Assembly (NCBI GenBank): GCA_019454205.1
Contig: CP075369.1
Location: forward strand, 3,025,300 to 3,089,299
Source of the DNA: Xanthobacteraceae bacterium
GTDB lineage: Bacteria; Pseudomonadota; Alphaproteobacteria; Rhizobiales; Xanthobacteraceae
Reading direction: 5' to 3'
DNA length: 64,000 nt
Shown here: positions 27,179 through 34,828 of the stretch, one piece after another
How positions within the stretch are numbered: the stretch's first letter is position 1
How the letters are laid out: every line of letters starts with the position of its first letter
The notes under the pieces: generated by a model
Database searches by the model: none
Told to the model about the DNA's origin: nothing
What the model saw: the letters and a program-made list of their open reading frames with translations, nothing else
Program-made: the position numbers and the translations under genes

Positions 27179-28585
27179 TTACAGGCCTCCTGCGAGAACG
27201 AGATCGGGCGCAGCAAAAGCAGCGGCTGGCGCTTCGCGTTCCGCGAGTTCGCCGATCAACGTATAGGTTTCGAGTTCGCGCGTTTGCACGCGTGCGACTG
27301 TGCCGATCTTGGATGACGGTGCCATCACCGCGACCGGTTGCAGGTACGCCGAGCGGCCGACGATCTGGCCGGGATGGCGGCCCGGCTTCTCGAACAGCAC
27401 GTCGAGTTCGCGGCCCACGCAGGCGCGGTTGAAATCGTGCTGTTGTTCCTCGATCAGTTCCTGCAAGCGATAGAGCCGTTCTGTTTTCACGCCCTCCGTG
27501 ACCTGCTCGTCCATTTCGGACGCGGGCGTGCCGGGGCGCGGGCTGTATTTGAAGGTGAAGGCTTGCGCGAAGCCGACCTCGCGCACGAGCGCGAGCGTCG
27601 CCTCGAAATCCTCATTCGTTTCGCCGGGAAACCCGACGATGAAATCCGACGAGAACGCCATGTCCGGCCGCGCGCGGCGCACACGCGCGATGATGTCGAG
27701 ATATTCGCGGGTGTCGTGCTTGCGGTTCATCGCCGCCAATACGCGGTCCGAACCGGACTGTACGGGCAGGTGCAGGAACGGCATCAGCTTTTCGATGTCG
27801 TGGTGCGCGGCGAGCAACGAGTCGTCCATGTCGGCAGGGTGGCTGGTCGTGTAGCGGATGCGCTTCAGTTCCGGCATCTCGGCCAGCTTTTCCACGAGGC
27901 GCGCCAATGTCCAGTCGCGTCCGTCGAGGCCGCGTCCGTGATAGGCGTTCACGTTCTGCCCGATCAGCGTGATTTCGCGCACGCCGTGTGCGATCAGCGT
28001 TTCGGTTTCCGCGATGATTTTCTCCGCGCTGCGCGAAGTCTCCGCGCCGCGGGTGTAAGGGACGACGCAGAAGGTGCAGAACTTGTCGCAACCTTCCTGT
28101 ACGGTGACGAAAGCGGAGATGCCGCGTGTCCTGGTGACGGCGGGCTTCGGCGCGGCAAGTTGCTCGAATTTATCCTCAACCGCGAATTCGGTATCGACCA
28201 CCGTCTCGCCGGTGCGCGCGCGTGCGACCAGCGAAGGGATGCGGTGAATGTTCTGCGGACCGACCACGAGGTCGACCAGCGGCGCGCGCCGCACGATTTC
28301 CTCGCCTTCGGCCTGCGCGACGCAGCCGGCGACTGCGACCATGAGATCGCGGCCCTGTTCGCGCGCGGCTTCTTTCATGCGCCGCACCCGGCCCAGCTCG
28401 GAATAGACCTTCTCCACCGCCTTCTCGCGGATATGGCAGGTATTGAGGATGATGAGGTCGGCGTCCTCTGCGGATGTGGTTTCCGCGTAACCCTCGTGCG
28501 CCAGCGTATCCGCCATACGCCTCGCATCGTAGACGTTCATCTGGCAGCCGAAAGACTTGATGTGAACCTTGCGCACCTGACTCAT
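27179..28585 (-). CDS. miaB: tRNA-2-methylthio-N6-dimethylallyladenosine synthase MiaB
   Basis: 468-residue radical-SAM methylthiotransferase that modifies A37 of tRNAs reading UNN codons. The N-terminal cluster cysteines are in SFGCQMNVYD, NTCHIREKA and VAGCVAQ; the radical-SAM triad is in GCDKFCTFCVVPYTRG. A TRAM domain ends the protein. It needs two 4Fe-4S clusters, which fits the nearby nfuA gene. The stop lies inside the phoH ribosome site. Confidence 0.97.
   Translation of the reverse strand: MSQVRKVHIKSFGCQMNVYDARRMADTLAHEGYAETTSAEDADLIILNTCHIREKAVEKVYSELGRVRRMKEAAREQGRDLMVAVAGCVAQAEGEEIVRRAPLVDLVVGPQNIHRIPSLVARARTGETVVDTEFAVEDKFEQLAAPKPAVTRTRGISAFVTVQEGCDKFCTFCVVPYTRGAETSRSAEKIIAETETLIAHGVREITLIGQNVNAYHGRGLDGRDWTLARLVEKLAEMPELKRIRYTTSHPADMDDSLLAAHHDIEKLMPFLHLPVQSGSDRVLAAMNRKHDTREYLDIIARVRRARPDMAFSSDFIVGFPGETNEDFEATLALVREVGFAQAFTFKYSPRPGTPASEMDEQVTEGVKTERLYRLQELIEEQQHDFNRACVGRELDVLFEKPGRHPGQIVGRSAYLQPVAVMAPSSKIGTVARVQTRELETYTLIGELAEREAPAAAFAAPDLVLAGGL
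27186..27191 (-). promoter_or_regulatory. ribosome binding site that fixes the phoH TTG start
   Basis: AGGAGG on the minus strand, eight bases before TTG at 27177, lying within the last codons of miaB. No ATG occurs before the conserved N-terminal motif. Confidence 0.6.
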
Positions 28586-28678
28586 TTTTCCGCGCGAAAC
28601 CGCCGATCCAAAAGGCGGAATCCCGCTCTGGTTGCGGGACGGCGCAGTTCACCCGTTGCTGGCATGATCCAAGAAGTC

Positions 28679-29500
28679 TTAGCGGGTTTCGCCGTCTGAG
28701 GGAACGGCTTCGACGTGGGGCGATTCCGGACGTCCTGCCAAGGAGTTAGCGGTTAGCTGGCGGACGATGTTCTCAACCCGGCGGTTGAGCATCTTCCGGT
28801 CATCGGTATGTGAAACCTCTAGTACTGGGCCGAAGCGGACTTCGACGTCGATCGCCCCCTCGCGTACCACGCGCATCAGATGCGGAATAAGATCCATGTC
28901 GCCGAACCATGCCGCGACCTCGCGGTGCTGGCGGCCCATCGGAATGCCGTGAAAGCGGCAATAGGCGATGGATACGGGTTGCAGATAGCTACGGCCCGCC
29001 TGCTCCATGGCATCGCGCAGGCTGCCCAGCAGCGCCGAACGGAACGGCAGCACGCGGTTGCCGTCGCTGGACGTGCCTTCGCCAAACAGGACGATCGGAT
29101 CGCCGTCCGCGAGATGTGCCGCCATCGCGCGGTTCACGTCGCCGGTGGCGTGGCGGCGCGAGCGGTCGACGAAGATCGAGCGCTGCATCCGCGCCATGGT
29201 GCCGAACACCGGCCATTTCGCGATCTCGCTTTTCGCAACGAAGGAAAGCGGCGCGACCGAGCCGAGCACGACGATGTCGAGCCATGAGTTATGATTGGAC
29301 ACGAACAGGAGCGGCCGCTCGGCTTTTGCCGGATCGCCATTCACCTTCACGCGCACGTCGAGCACGCGTAGCGCGAAACGGTGAAACCAGACCGGGATGT
29401 AGTGCATCGCGCGCAGCCGCAGCTTCAGCGCGACCCATTGTGCCGGCAGTACGACGGCAATCACGCTTCCCAGAACGGCGATACGGAACGCAGCGCGCAT
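28679..29500 (-). CDS. plsC: 1-acyl-sn-glycerol-3-phosphate acyltransferase (PlsC family)
   Basis: 273 residues with an N-terminal membrane helix (AVLGSVIAVVLPAQWVAL). The acyltransferase HX4D motif is SNHNSWLD (His70, Asp75), and the substrate-binding motif is LFGEGTSSDGN. It makes phosphatidate from lysophosphatidate, or acts on a related lysolipid. It lies between fur and miaB, a position conserved in rhizobial relatives. A 93-base gap with two small hairpins separates it from miaB. Confidence 0.9.
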   Translation of the reverse strand: MRAAFRIAVLGSVIAVVLPAQWVALKLRLRAMHYIPVWFHRFALRVLDVRVKVNGDPAKAERPLLFVSNHNSWLDIVVLGSVAPLSFVAKSEIAKWPVFGTMARMQRSIFVDRSRRHATGDVNRAMAAHLADGDPIVLFGEGTSSDGNRVLPFRSALLGSLRDAMEQAGRSYLQPVSIAYCRFHGIPMGRQHREVAAWFGDMDLIPHLMRVVREGAIDVEVRFGPVLEVSHTDDRKMLNRRVENIVRQLTANSLAGRPESPHVEAVPSDGETR

Positions 29501-29508
29501 GAGCCGGT

Positions 29509-29943
29509 CTAGCCGGAGCCTTCCCGCAGCTTCACGGCATAGAGTTCGAGCCGGTGGCCGACCAGTTTGAAGCCGTGACGGCGCGCGATTTCTTCCTGCA
29601 AGCGCTCGATTTCCTCGGAGCGGAATTCGATCACGGCGCCGCTGTTCACGTCGATCAGGTGATCGTGGTGCTCGTCCGGCATCTGTTCGTAGCGCGAGCG
29701 GCCTTCGCGAAAATCATGGCGCTCGATGATGCCGGCATCCTCGAACAGCTTCACGGTGCGGTAGACCGTTGAAATCGAAATCTTGTCGTCGATCGCGGAC
29801 GCGCGGCGGTAAAGCTCCTCGACGTCGGGATGGTCCTGCGCTTCGCCGAGTACGCGCGCGATCACACGGCGCTGCTCGGTCATGCGCATGCCCTTGGCCG
29901 CGCAGGCCGCCTCGATTGCCGAGAGTTTCTTGTCGCTGTTCAC
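29509..29943 (-). CDS. fur: Fur-family metalloregulator (Fur/Mur)
   Basis: About 144 residues from a GTG at 29943; the frame extends to a GTG at 30012 (167 residues), and no ATG precedes the conserved part. The winged helix is MRMTEQRRVIARVLG through ISTVYRTVKLFEDAGII. Metal sites are suggested by RHDFREGRSRYE and PDEHHDHLIDV. In many Hyphomicrobiales this protein responds to manganese (Mur) while Irr and RirA handle iron, so the metal is uncertain. It is the second Fur-family gene in the window and is 14 bases downstream of rimI. Confidence 0.9.
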   Translation of the reverse strand: MNSDKKLSAIEAACAAKGMRMTEQRRVIARVLGEAQDHPDVEELYRRASAIDDKISISTVYRTVKLFEDAGIIERHDFREGRSRYEQMPDEHHDHLIDVNSGAVIEFRSEEIERLQEEIARRHGFKLVGHRLELYAVKLREGSG

Positions 29944-30025
29944 GATATTCTGGCTCGCTCCGTTTGATGCGGATTTTACGACGCGGGTATTGCGCCGTCC
30001 ATATTCCCGCACCGCCGCGGCGGTT

Positions 30026-30520
30026 TCATGCCGCGAGATCGCGGCGCAGAATCAGCGCGGAAGCGTTGCCTTCCGGCTTGCGGTAATAACCCTGGCGGCG
30101 TCCGACCTCGCGAAACCCGGCCCGGCCGTAAAGTTTCAGCGCCGCCGCGTTGCCTTCGTCCACTTCCAGAAACACATGCGTCACGCCGTATGCGGCGAGC
30201 CGCGAGAGATGCTTGTTCAGCAACGTGGTCGCCGTGCCGCGGCCGCGCTCGCCGGGCGCCAGCGCGACCAGCAGGATTTCCGCTTCCCCTTCCGTGCGAT
30301 GCGACAGCACGAAGCCGACCACCGCGCCGCGTCCGCCGTCGAGCCGCGCGACATGGGCAAGCGCCGTCCGCTCCGAAAGCAGCCGTTCGAACTCGGCCTC
30401 GGTCCAGCCGTGGCGAAAGGAAATCCGGTGCAGCGCTGCGAGTGCGCTCGCGTCCGCGGGCCGCGCATCGACGATGGCCGGTTGCGCGCGGCGGAACAGC
30501 TGCGTGATGGCGCCGATCAT
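30026..30520 (-). CDS. rimI: ribosomal-protein-alanine N-acetyltransferase RimI-like
   Basis: 164-residue GNAT acetyltransferase. The acetyl-CoA loop is VALAPGERGRGTATTLL, followed by VFLEVDEGNAAALKLYGRAG and FREVGRRQGYY, typical of RimI, which acetylates the N-terminus of S18. The ATG at 30520 overlaps the tsaB stop by four bases (ATGA), which fixes the start; a longer frame to 30631 is within tsaB. The tsaB-rimI pairing is widespread. Confidence 0.92.
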   Translation of the reverse strand: MIGAITQLFRRAQPAIVDARPADASALAALHRISFRHGWTEAEFERLLSERTALAHVARLDGGRGAVVGFVLSHRTEGEAEILLVALAPGERGRGTATTLLNKHLSRLAAYGVTHVFLEVDEGNAAALKLYGRAGFREVGRRQGYYRKPEGNASALILRRDLAA

Positions 30521-31203
30521 TGCCGTTCGATTCGGTGCAAGTCCTGCGGCGTCACGTCCGGCGCGCGCAGGTAGAGCGGCTTCGCCGGCGAACGCACTGC
30601 GTCCGCTTCTGCGGCGAGGCGCGCGACCCATTCCACGTTCGGCGCGGCGCGCGTATCGACGGAAATCGGAAGATGCGGCGCGTTGCGCGGCCAGCGCTCG
30701 CTGAGCAGTTGCGCGCCGGGACCGACGAGACGGACCGGTCCGCCCACGATGACTTGCGTGGCGTCTTCCAGCGAGGCGTGGCGCGGGCTGAGCAGCACGC
30801 GATTGCCTGCGCCGACCATGTGAAAATAAATGTTGCCGTGCCGCGCATCGATCGCGGCGACCGCGGGCACGTTGCCGTTCTCCGCGATCAGCGGCGCGGT
30901 GAACGCAGCGAGCGTGGTGATGCCGAGCACAGGCTTGGATGCCGCGAAGCCGATGGCGCGCGCGGCCGAGATGCCTACACGCAGCCCCGTGTAGCTGCCG
31001 GGACCGACCGTGGTCGCGATGCGATCGAGCGCTTCGTATTCGAGCTGTGCCGCCTTCATCACGTCGCTGATGGTGGGGATCAGCGCTTCCGCGTGACCGC
31101 GGCGCATGTCGTGGGACAGCATCGCCAGCACGCGGTTCTCGGCCGAATCGTAAACCGCCGCCGAACAGGCATCGAGTGCGGTATCGATGGCTAGAATTTT
31201 CAT
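30517..31203 (-). CDS. tsaB: tRNA threonylcarbamoyladenosine biosynthesis protein TsaB
   Basis: 228 residues. A catalytically inert ASKHA-fold paralogue of TsaD, required for t6A37 formation in tRNAs reading ANN codons. MKILAIDTALDACSAAV, GPGSYTGLRVGISAARAIGF and AAIDARHGNIYF are characteristic. It is coupled to rimI by a four-base overlap. A terminator (31249-31275) separates it from nfuA. Confidence 0.95.
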   Translation of the reverse strand: MKILAIDTALDACSAAVYDSAENRVLAMLSHDMRRGHAEALIPTISDVMKAAQLEYEALDRIATTVGPGSYTGLRVGISAARAIGFAASKPVLGITTLAAFTAPLIAENGNVPAVAAIDARHGNIYFHMVGAGNRVLLSPRHASLEDATQVIVGGPVRLVGPGAQLLSERWPRNAPHLPISVDTRAAPNVEWVARLAAEADAVRSPAKPLYLRAPDVTPQDLHRIERQ

Positions 31204-31248
31204 GGAGGCGCGGGGTCCGGAAAACGGCTCGCGTCGGTCTTAAATGAA

Positions 31249-31275
31249 ACGGGCCGCCGGATAAAGGCGGCCCGT
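31249..31275 (-). terminator. intrinsic terminator after nfuA
   Basis: A perfect 10-base stem (ACGGGCCGCC at 31249-31258 with 31266-31275) and a 7-base loop, followed on the minus strand by TTTCATTTAAG. It begins five bases beyond the nfuA stop and lies 46 bases before tsaB. Confidence 0.7.
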
Positions 31276-31279
31276 ATCG

Positions 31280-31840
31280 TCACATCGGACGGACTTCCTG
31301 CACGTCGGGCACGAAATGCCGGAGCAGGTTTTCGATGCCGTTTTTCAGCGTCGCGGTCGAGGACGGGCAGCCGGCGCAGGCGCCCTTCATGTTCAGGAAC
31401 ACGACCCCGTCCTTGTAGCCGCGGAAAGTGATGTCGCCGCCGTCGTTCGCCACCGCCGGGCGCACGCGCGTCTCGATCAGCTCCTTGATGGTCGCGACCG
31501 TACCCGCGTCGCCGGCATCGAAGAACTCGTCCTCGCTGCCGGAGGAGGCCGTGACGCCTTCGCTCAGCATCGGTTCGCCGGAGAGGTAGTGCTCCATGAT
31601 CGCGCCGAGGATCGAGGGCTTCAGGTGCTGCCACTCGCCGTCGCGTTTCGTGACCGTGATGAAATCCTGCGCGAAAAACACGCCCGAAACTTCCGGTATC
31701 GCGAACAGCCGGGCCGCGAGCGGAGAGCGGGCGGCGTCTTCTGCCGAGAGCAGTTCGAGCGTGCCTTCGGACAGCACGGCTTTGCCCGGCAGGAACTTAA
31801 GGGTCGCAGGATTCGGGGTGGTTTCTGTCTGGATGAACAT
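31280..31840 (-). CDS. nfuA: NfuA/NifU-like Fe-S cluster carrier
   Basis: 186 residues from ATG at 31840. The N-terminal Nfu_N domain opens MFIQTETTPNPATLKFLPG. The C-terminal NifU-like domain carries GACAGCPSST, whose CxxC binds a bridging 4Fe-4S cluster between two subunits. It delivers clusters to apo-proteins such as radical-SAM enzymes; MiaB, encoded 3 kb away, is a plausible client. The upstream frame to 31879 adds residues without family similarity. Confidence 0.94.
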   Translation of the reverse strand: MFIQTETTPNPATLKFLPGKAVLSEGTLELLSAEDAARSPLAARLFAIPEVSGVFFAQDFITVTKRDGEWQHLKPSILGAIMEHYLSGEPMLSEGVTASSGSEDEFFDAGDAGTVATIKELIETRVRPAVANDGGDITFRGYKDGVVFLNMKGACAGCPSSTATLKNGIENLLRHFVPDVQEVRPM

Positions 31841-31929
31841 GGCTTCCGGCGCTCCGGGACGCGAATGGCGGTTTCTCAACCATATGTAAGGTGCCCGGAC
31901 GTGAAGCGAAAGGGCGGGCCAGAAAAGCC

Positions 31930-32427
31930 TTATGCCAGCGCGTCCAGCTCTTCGTCGGTGAGCTGGCCCGGCACGATGGTGATGGGAATGGTGAAACTGG
32001 CGGAACGGCTGCCCGCGAGGGAGGATACCAGTGGCCCCGGACCCTCGTTGCTGGTGCCGGCGGCGAGCACGAGGATGCCGATGTCCGGGTCTTCCTCGAT
32101 CAGCTTATGAATTTCGTCGGCGACGTTCCCCTCGCGCAGCACGCGCTCCGCGTCGATACCTGCGACATGGCGCGCACGTGCGGCATAATGGTCGAGCCGC
32201 TGGTTGGCTTCGTCGGTCGCTTCCGCGCGCATCAGTTCGCCGACGCCGAGCCATTGCTGGTTGGCGTCGCGCAGCGTCGCGACCGCCAGCATTACCAGCC
32301 GTCCCCCCGTGCGTACCGCGCGGCGGCTCGCGTAATACACCGCGCGGTCGCATTCCGCGGTCTCGTCGATGATGACGAGAAATTTGCGATGATGTCCGGA
32401 CTCGAAACTTTTTCGCGTGCGGGGCAT
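31930..32427 (-). CDS. universal stress protein (UspA family)
   Basis: 165-residue UspA-fold protein. RKFLVIIDETAECDRAVYYA begins the Rossmann-like domain and GPLVSSLAGSRSASFTIPITIVPG ends it. The ATP-binding Gly-rich G-x2-G-x9-G-S/T signature is only partly recognisable, so nucleotide binding is uncertain. It follows trpS on the same strand and precedes nfuA; this order recurs in related bacteria. Role: general stress adaptation. Confidence 0.85.
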   Translation of the reverse strand: MPRTRKSFESGHHRKFLVIIDETAECDRAVYYASRRAVRTGGRLVMLAVATLRDANQQWLGVGELMRAEATDEANQRLDHYAARARHVAGIDAERVLREGNVADEIHKLIEEDPDIGILVLAAGTSNEGPGPLVSSLAGSRSASFTIPITIVPGQLTDEELDALA

Positions 32428-32534
32428 GGACGATTCCGGTGTGATTTCGTTAGCCGCGCAACCCTGCCACGCGACGGAGTCAGCGCCAAGTAGAGAACAG
32501 GTCTAACGAAAATGACGGACCGGTTACGCCGTCC

Positions 32535-33569
32535 TTAGCCGACAAATCCGAGAATGGAGCGCACGCCCTTCATCGTTTCGGCGGCGACCGTCCGCGCACG
32601 CGCAGAACCGTCCGCCAGCACGCCGTCGATATAGGCGGGATCGGCGGTGAGTTTCTTCATCTCCGCGCCGATGGGGCCGAGTTTCGCGACCGCAAGTTCG
32701 GTGAGCGCTTCCTTGAACTTCGAGAATTGCGCGCCGCCGAATTCCTTCAGCACGTCTTCCGGCGTTTTATCCGCGAGCGCGGAGTAGATGCCGACGAGGT
32801 TGTCGGCTTCCGGCCGCGCTTCGAGTTCTTTCACGTCCGATGGCAACGGATGCGGGTCGGTCTTCGCCTTGCGCAGCTTCTGCGCGATTGCATCCGCGTC
32901 GTCGGTGAGGTTGATGCGCGAATTGTCGGAGGCATCCGACTTCGACATTTTCTTCGCGCCGTCGCGCAGCGACATGACGCGCGTCGCGGGACCGGAGATC
33001 AGCGGCTCCGTCATCGGGAAGAAAGCGTCGCCGAAACCGAGCGAGGCGATGCGCGCGGAGAAGTCGTTGTTGAACTTCTGTGCGATGTCGCGGCACAGTT
33101 CGAGGTGCTGCTTCTGGTCTTCGCCGACCGGAACATGCGTCGCGCGATAGACCAGAATGTCGGCCGCCATCAGCGCCGGGTAGGCGTAAAGGCCGACGGA
33201 AGCATTCTCGCGGTCCTTGCCCGCTTTTTCCTTGAACTGCGTCATGCGGTTCAACCAGCCGAGCCGCGCCACGCAGTTGAAGATCCACGCCAGCTCCGCG
33301 TGCGCCGCGACCTGGCTCTGGTTGAAGACGATATGTTTTTTCGGGTCGATGCCGCAGGCGAGGAATGCCGCCGTCACTTCGCGGATGTTGCGCGTCAGTT
33401 CTTCCGGCTCCTGCCAGACCGTGATGGCGTGCAGGTCGACCACGCAATAGATGCAGTCGTGCTTGTCCTGGAGTTCGACGAAGCGCTTGATCGCGCCGAG
33501 GTAGTTGCCGAGGTGCAGGTTGCCGGTCGGCTGCACGCCCGAGAAGACACGCGGGTGGAAGGCGGTCAT
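32535..33569 (-). CDS. trpS: tryptophanyl-tRNA synthetase
   Basis: 344-residue class I aminoacyl-tRNA synthetase. The HIGH-type signature is NLHLGNYLGAI near residue 19 and the KMSKS loop is KKMSKSDASDNSRINL. FSGVQPTGNLHLG is the usual TrpRS opening. It is the first gene of the minus-strand run and is divergent from the PfkB kinase gene. Confidence 0.97.
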   Translation of the reverse strand: MTAFHPRVFSGVQPTGNLHLGNYLGAIKRFVELQDKHDCIYCVVDLHAITVWQEPEELTRNIREVTAAFLACGIDPKKHIVFNQSQVAAHAELAWIFNCVARLGWLNRMTQFKEKAGKDRENASVGLYAYPALMAADILVYRATHVPVGEDQKQHLELCRDIAQKFNNDFSARIASLGFGDAFFPMTEPLISGPATRVMSLRDGAKKMSKSDASDNSRINLTDDADAIAQKLRKAKTDPHPLPSDVKELEARPEADNLVGIYSALADKTPEDVLKEFGGAQFSKFKEALTELAVAKLGPIGAEMKKLTADPAYIDGVLADGSARARTVAAETMKGVRSILGFVG

Positions 33570-33708
33570 CGGTCTGTTCCCTGATTTTGCGCAGCCTCAT
33601 GCCATGTGCGCGCCGCCGGGCGCAAGCGGGGAGGGCCGGGCTGAAACGTGACGTTGCAGCCACCGCCCGCCTTTGCTACCCGGACCCCGGACAGAGGGGG
33701 CTTCTGCA

Positions 33709-34710
33709 ATGGCGGCTACGAAATACGACGTGCTCGGCATCGGCAATGCCATCGTCGATGTGCTTTCCCACGCCGACGAGGATTTCCTGACGCGGCAGAA
33801 GATGCCGAAAGGCTCGATGTCGCTGATCGACGAGAGGCGCGCGGACGCCATTTATAATGCGATGGGTCCGGTGGTCGAATGTTCGGGCGGCTCGGCTGCG
33901 AACACCATCGTCGGCGTCGCCATGCTCGGCGGCAGCGCCGCCTTCATCGGCAAGGTGAAGGACGACGAACTGGGCCAGACTTTCGCGCGCGACATCCGCG
34001 CCTCCGGCGTTGCGTTCTCGACGCCGATGGCGACGCAGGGACCTGCCACCGCGCGCAGCTTCATCCTGGTGACGCCGGACGGTCAGCGCACCATGAACAC
34101 GTATCTCGGCGCGGCACAGGATCTTACCCCCGACGATATTGCCGTCGACGAAGTGCGCTCTGCCAGCGTGCTGTATCTCGAAGGCTATCTCTGGGATCCG
34201 AAGCAGGCGAAGGCCGCTTTCGTGAAGGCCGCCGAAATTGCGCACGATAACGACCGCACGGTGGCGCTGACGTTGTCCGACGCTTTCTGCGTCGACCGCT
34301 ACCGGAAAGAGTTTCTCGGTCTGCTTCGCAACAACACGGTGGATCTGCTGTTCGCGAACGAAGCGGAACTGAAATCGCTCTACGAAACCGGCGATTTCGA
34401 CGCCGCCGTCACCGCGCTCCGCAAGGACGTGACCACCGCCGTGGTGACGCGCAGCGAGAAGGGCGCGATGGTGGTGACGCGCGAAGAAACCGAAACGGTG
34501 CCGGCATTCCCGATCGACCGCGTGGTGGATACGACCGGCGCGGGCGACCTGTTCGCAGCGGGATTCCTCTACGGCTTCTCGCAGCGCATGCCGCACGTCG
34601 CGTCGTTGCGGTTGGGCGCGTTGTGCGCGGCGGAGATCATCTCGCACATCGGCGCGCGGCCGGAGCGCAAATTGGTTGATCTCGCGAACGAGCACGGCTT
34701 GCTGCGTTAA
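33709..34710 (+). CDS. PfkB-family carbohydrate/adenosine kinase
   Basis: 333 residues from ATG at 33709, preceded by AGAGGGGG; a slightly longer frame to 33673 lacks similarity. The PfkB signatures are SGGSAANTIVGVAMLGG at the N-terminal side and DTTGAGDLFAAGFLYG, containing the catalytic Asp, near the C-terminus. Overall it resembles the adenosine-kinase branch common in alphaproteobacteria. The substrate could be adenosine or another nucleoside or sugar. It is convergent with maeB across a palindromic repeat. Confidence 0.88.
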   Translation: MAATKYDVLGIGNAIVDVLSHADEDFLTRQKMPKGSMSLIDERRADAIYNAMGPVVECSGGSAANTIVGVAMLGGSAAFIGKVKDDELGQTFARDIRASGVAFSTPMATQGPATARSFILVTPDGQRTMNTYLGAAQDLTPDDIAVDEVRSASVLYLEGYLWDPKQAKAAFVKAAEIAHDNDRTVALTLSDAFCVDRYRKEFLGLLRNNTVDLLFANEAELKSLYETGDFDAAVTALRKDVTTAVVTRSEKGAMVVTREETETVPAFPIDRVVDTTGAGDLFAAGFLYGFSQRMPHVASLRLGALCAAEIISHIGARPERKLVDLANEHGLLR

Positions 34711-34717
34711 AAATCAG

Positions 34718-34809
34718 CCTCATGGTGAGGAGCATCGCGAGGCGATGCGTCTCGAACCACGAGACCTCATCCTTCGAGACGCGGGTTGCGCCCGCTCCTC
34801 AGGATGAGG
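34718..34809. repeat. cloverleaf-like palindromic intergenic repeat (REP/BIME type)
   Basis: A 92-base element between convergent genes. The outer arms pair (CCTCAT and TGAGGAGC at 34718-34733 with 34794-34809, GG/GG mismatch between). Inside are a 7-base hairpin (GCATCGC, gag, GCGATGC; 34732-34748), a perfect 10-base pair (GCGTCTCGAA at 34747-34756 with TTCGAGACGC at 34773-34782) and a small GCGGG/CCCGC hairpin (34781-34795). I recall closely similar elements in high copy in Bradyrhizobium-group genomes; copy number here cannot be checked from one window. It may also act as a bidirectional terminator. Confidence 0.7.
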
Positions 34810-34828
34810 CCGATATTCTGAAAAGCGC

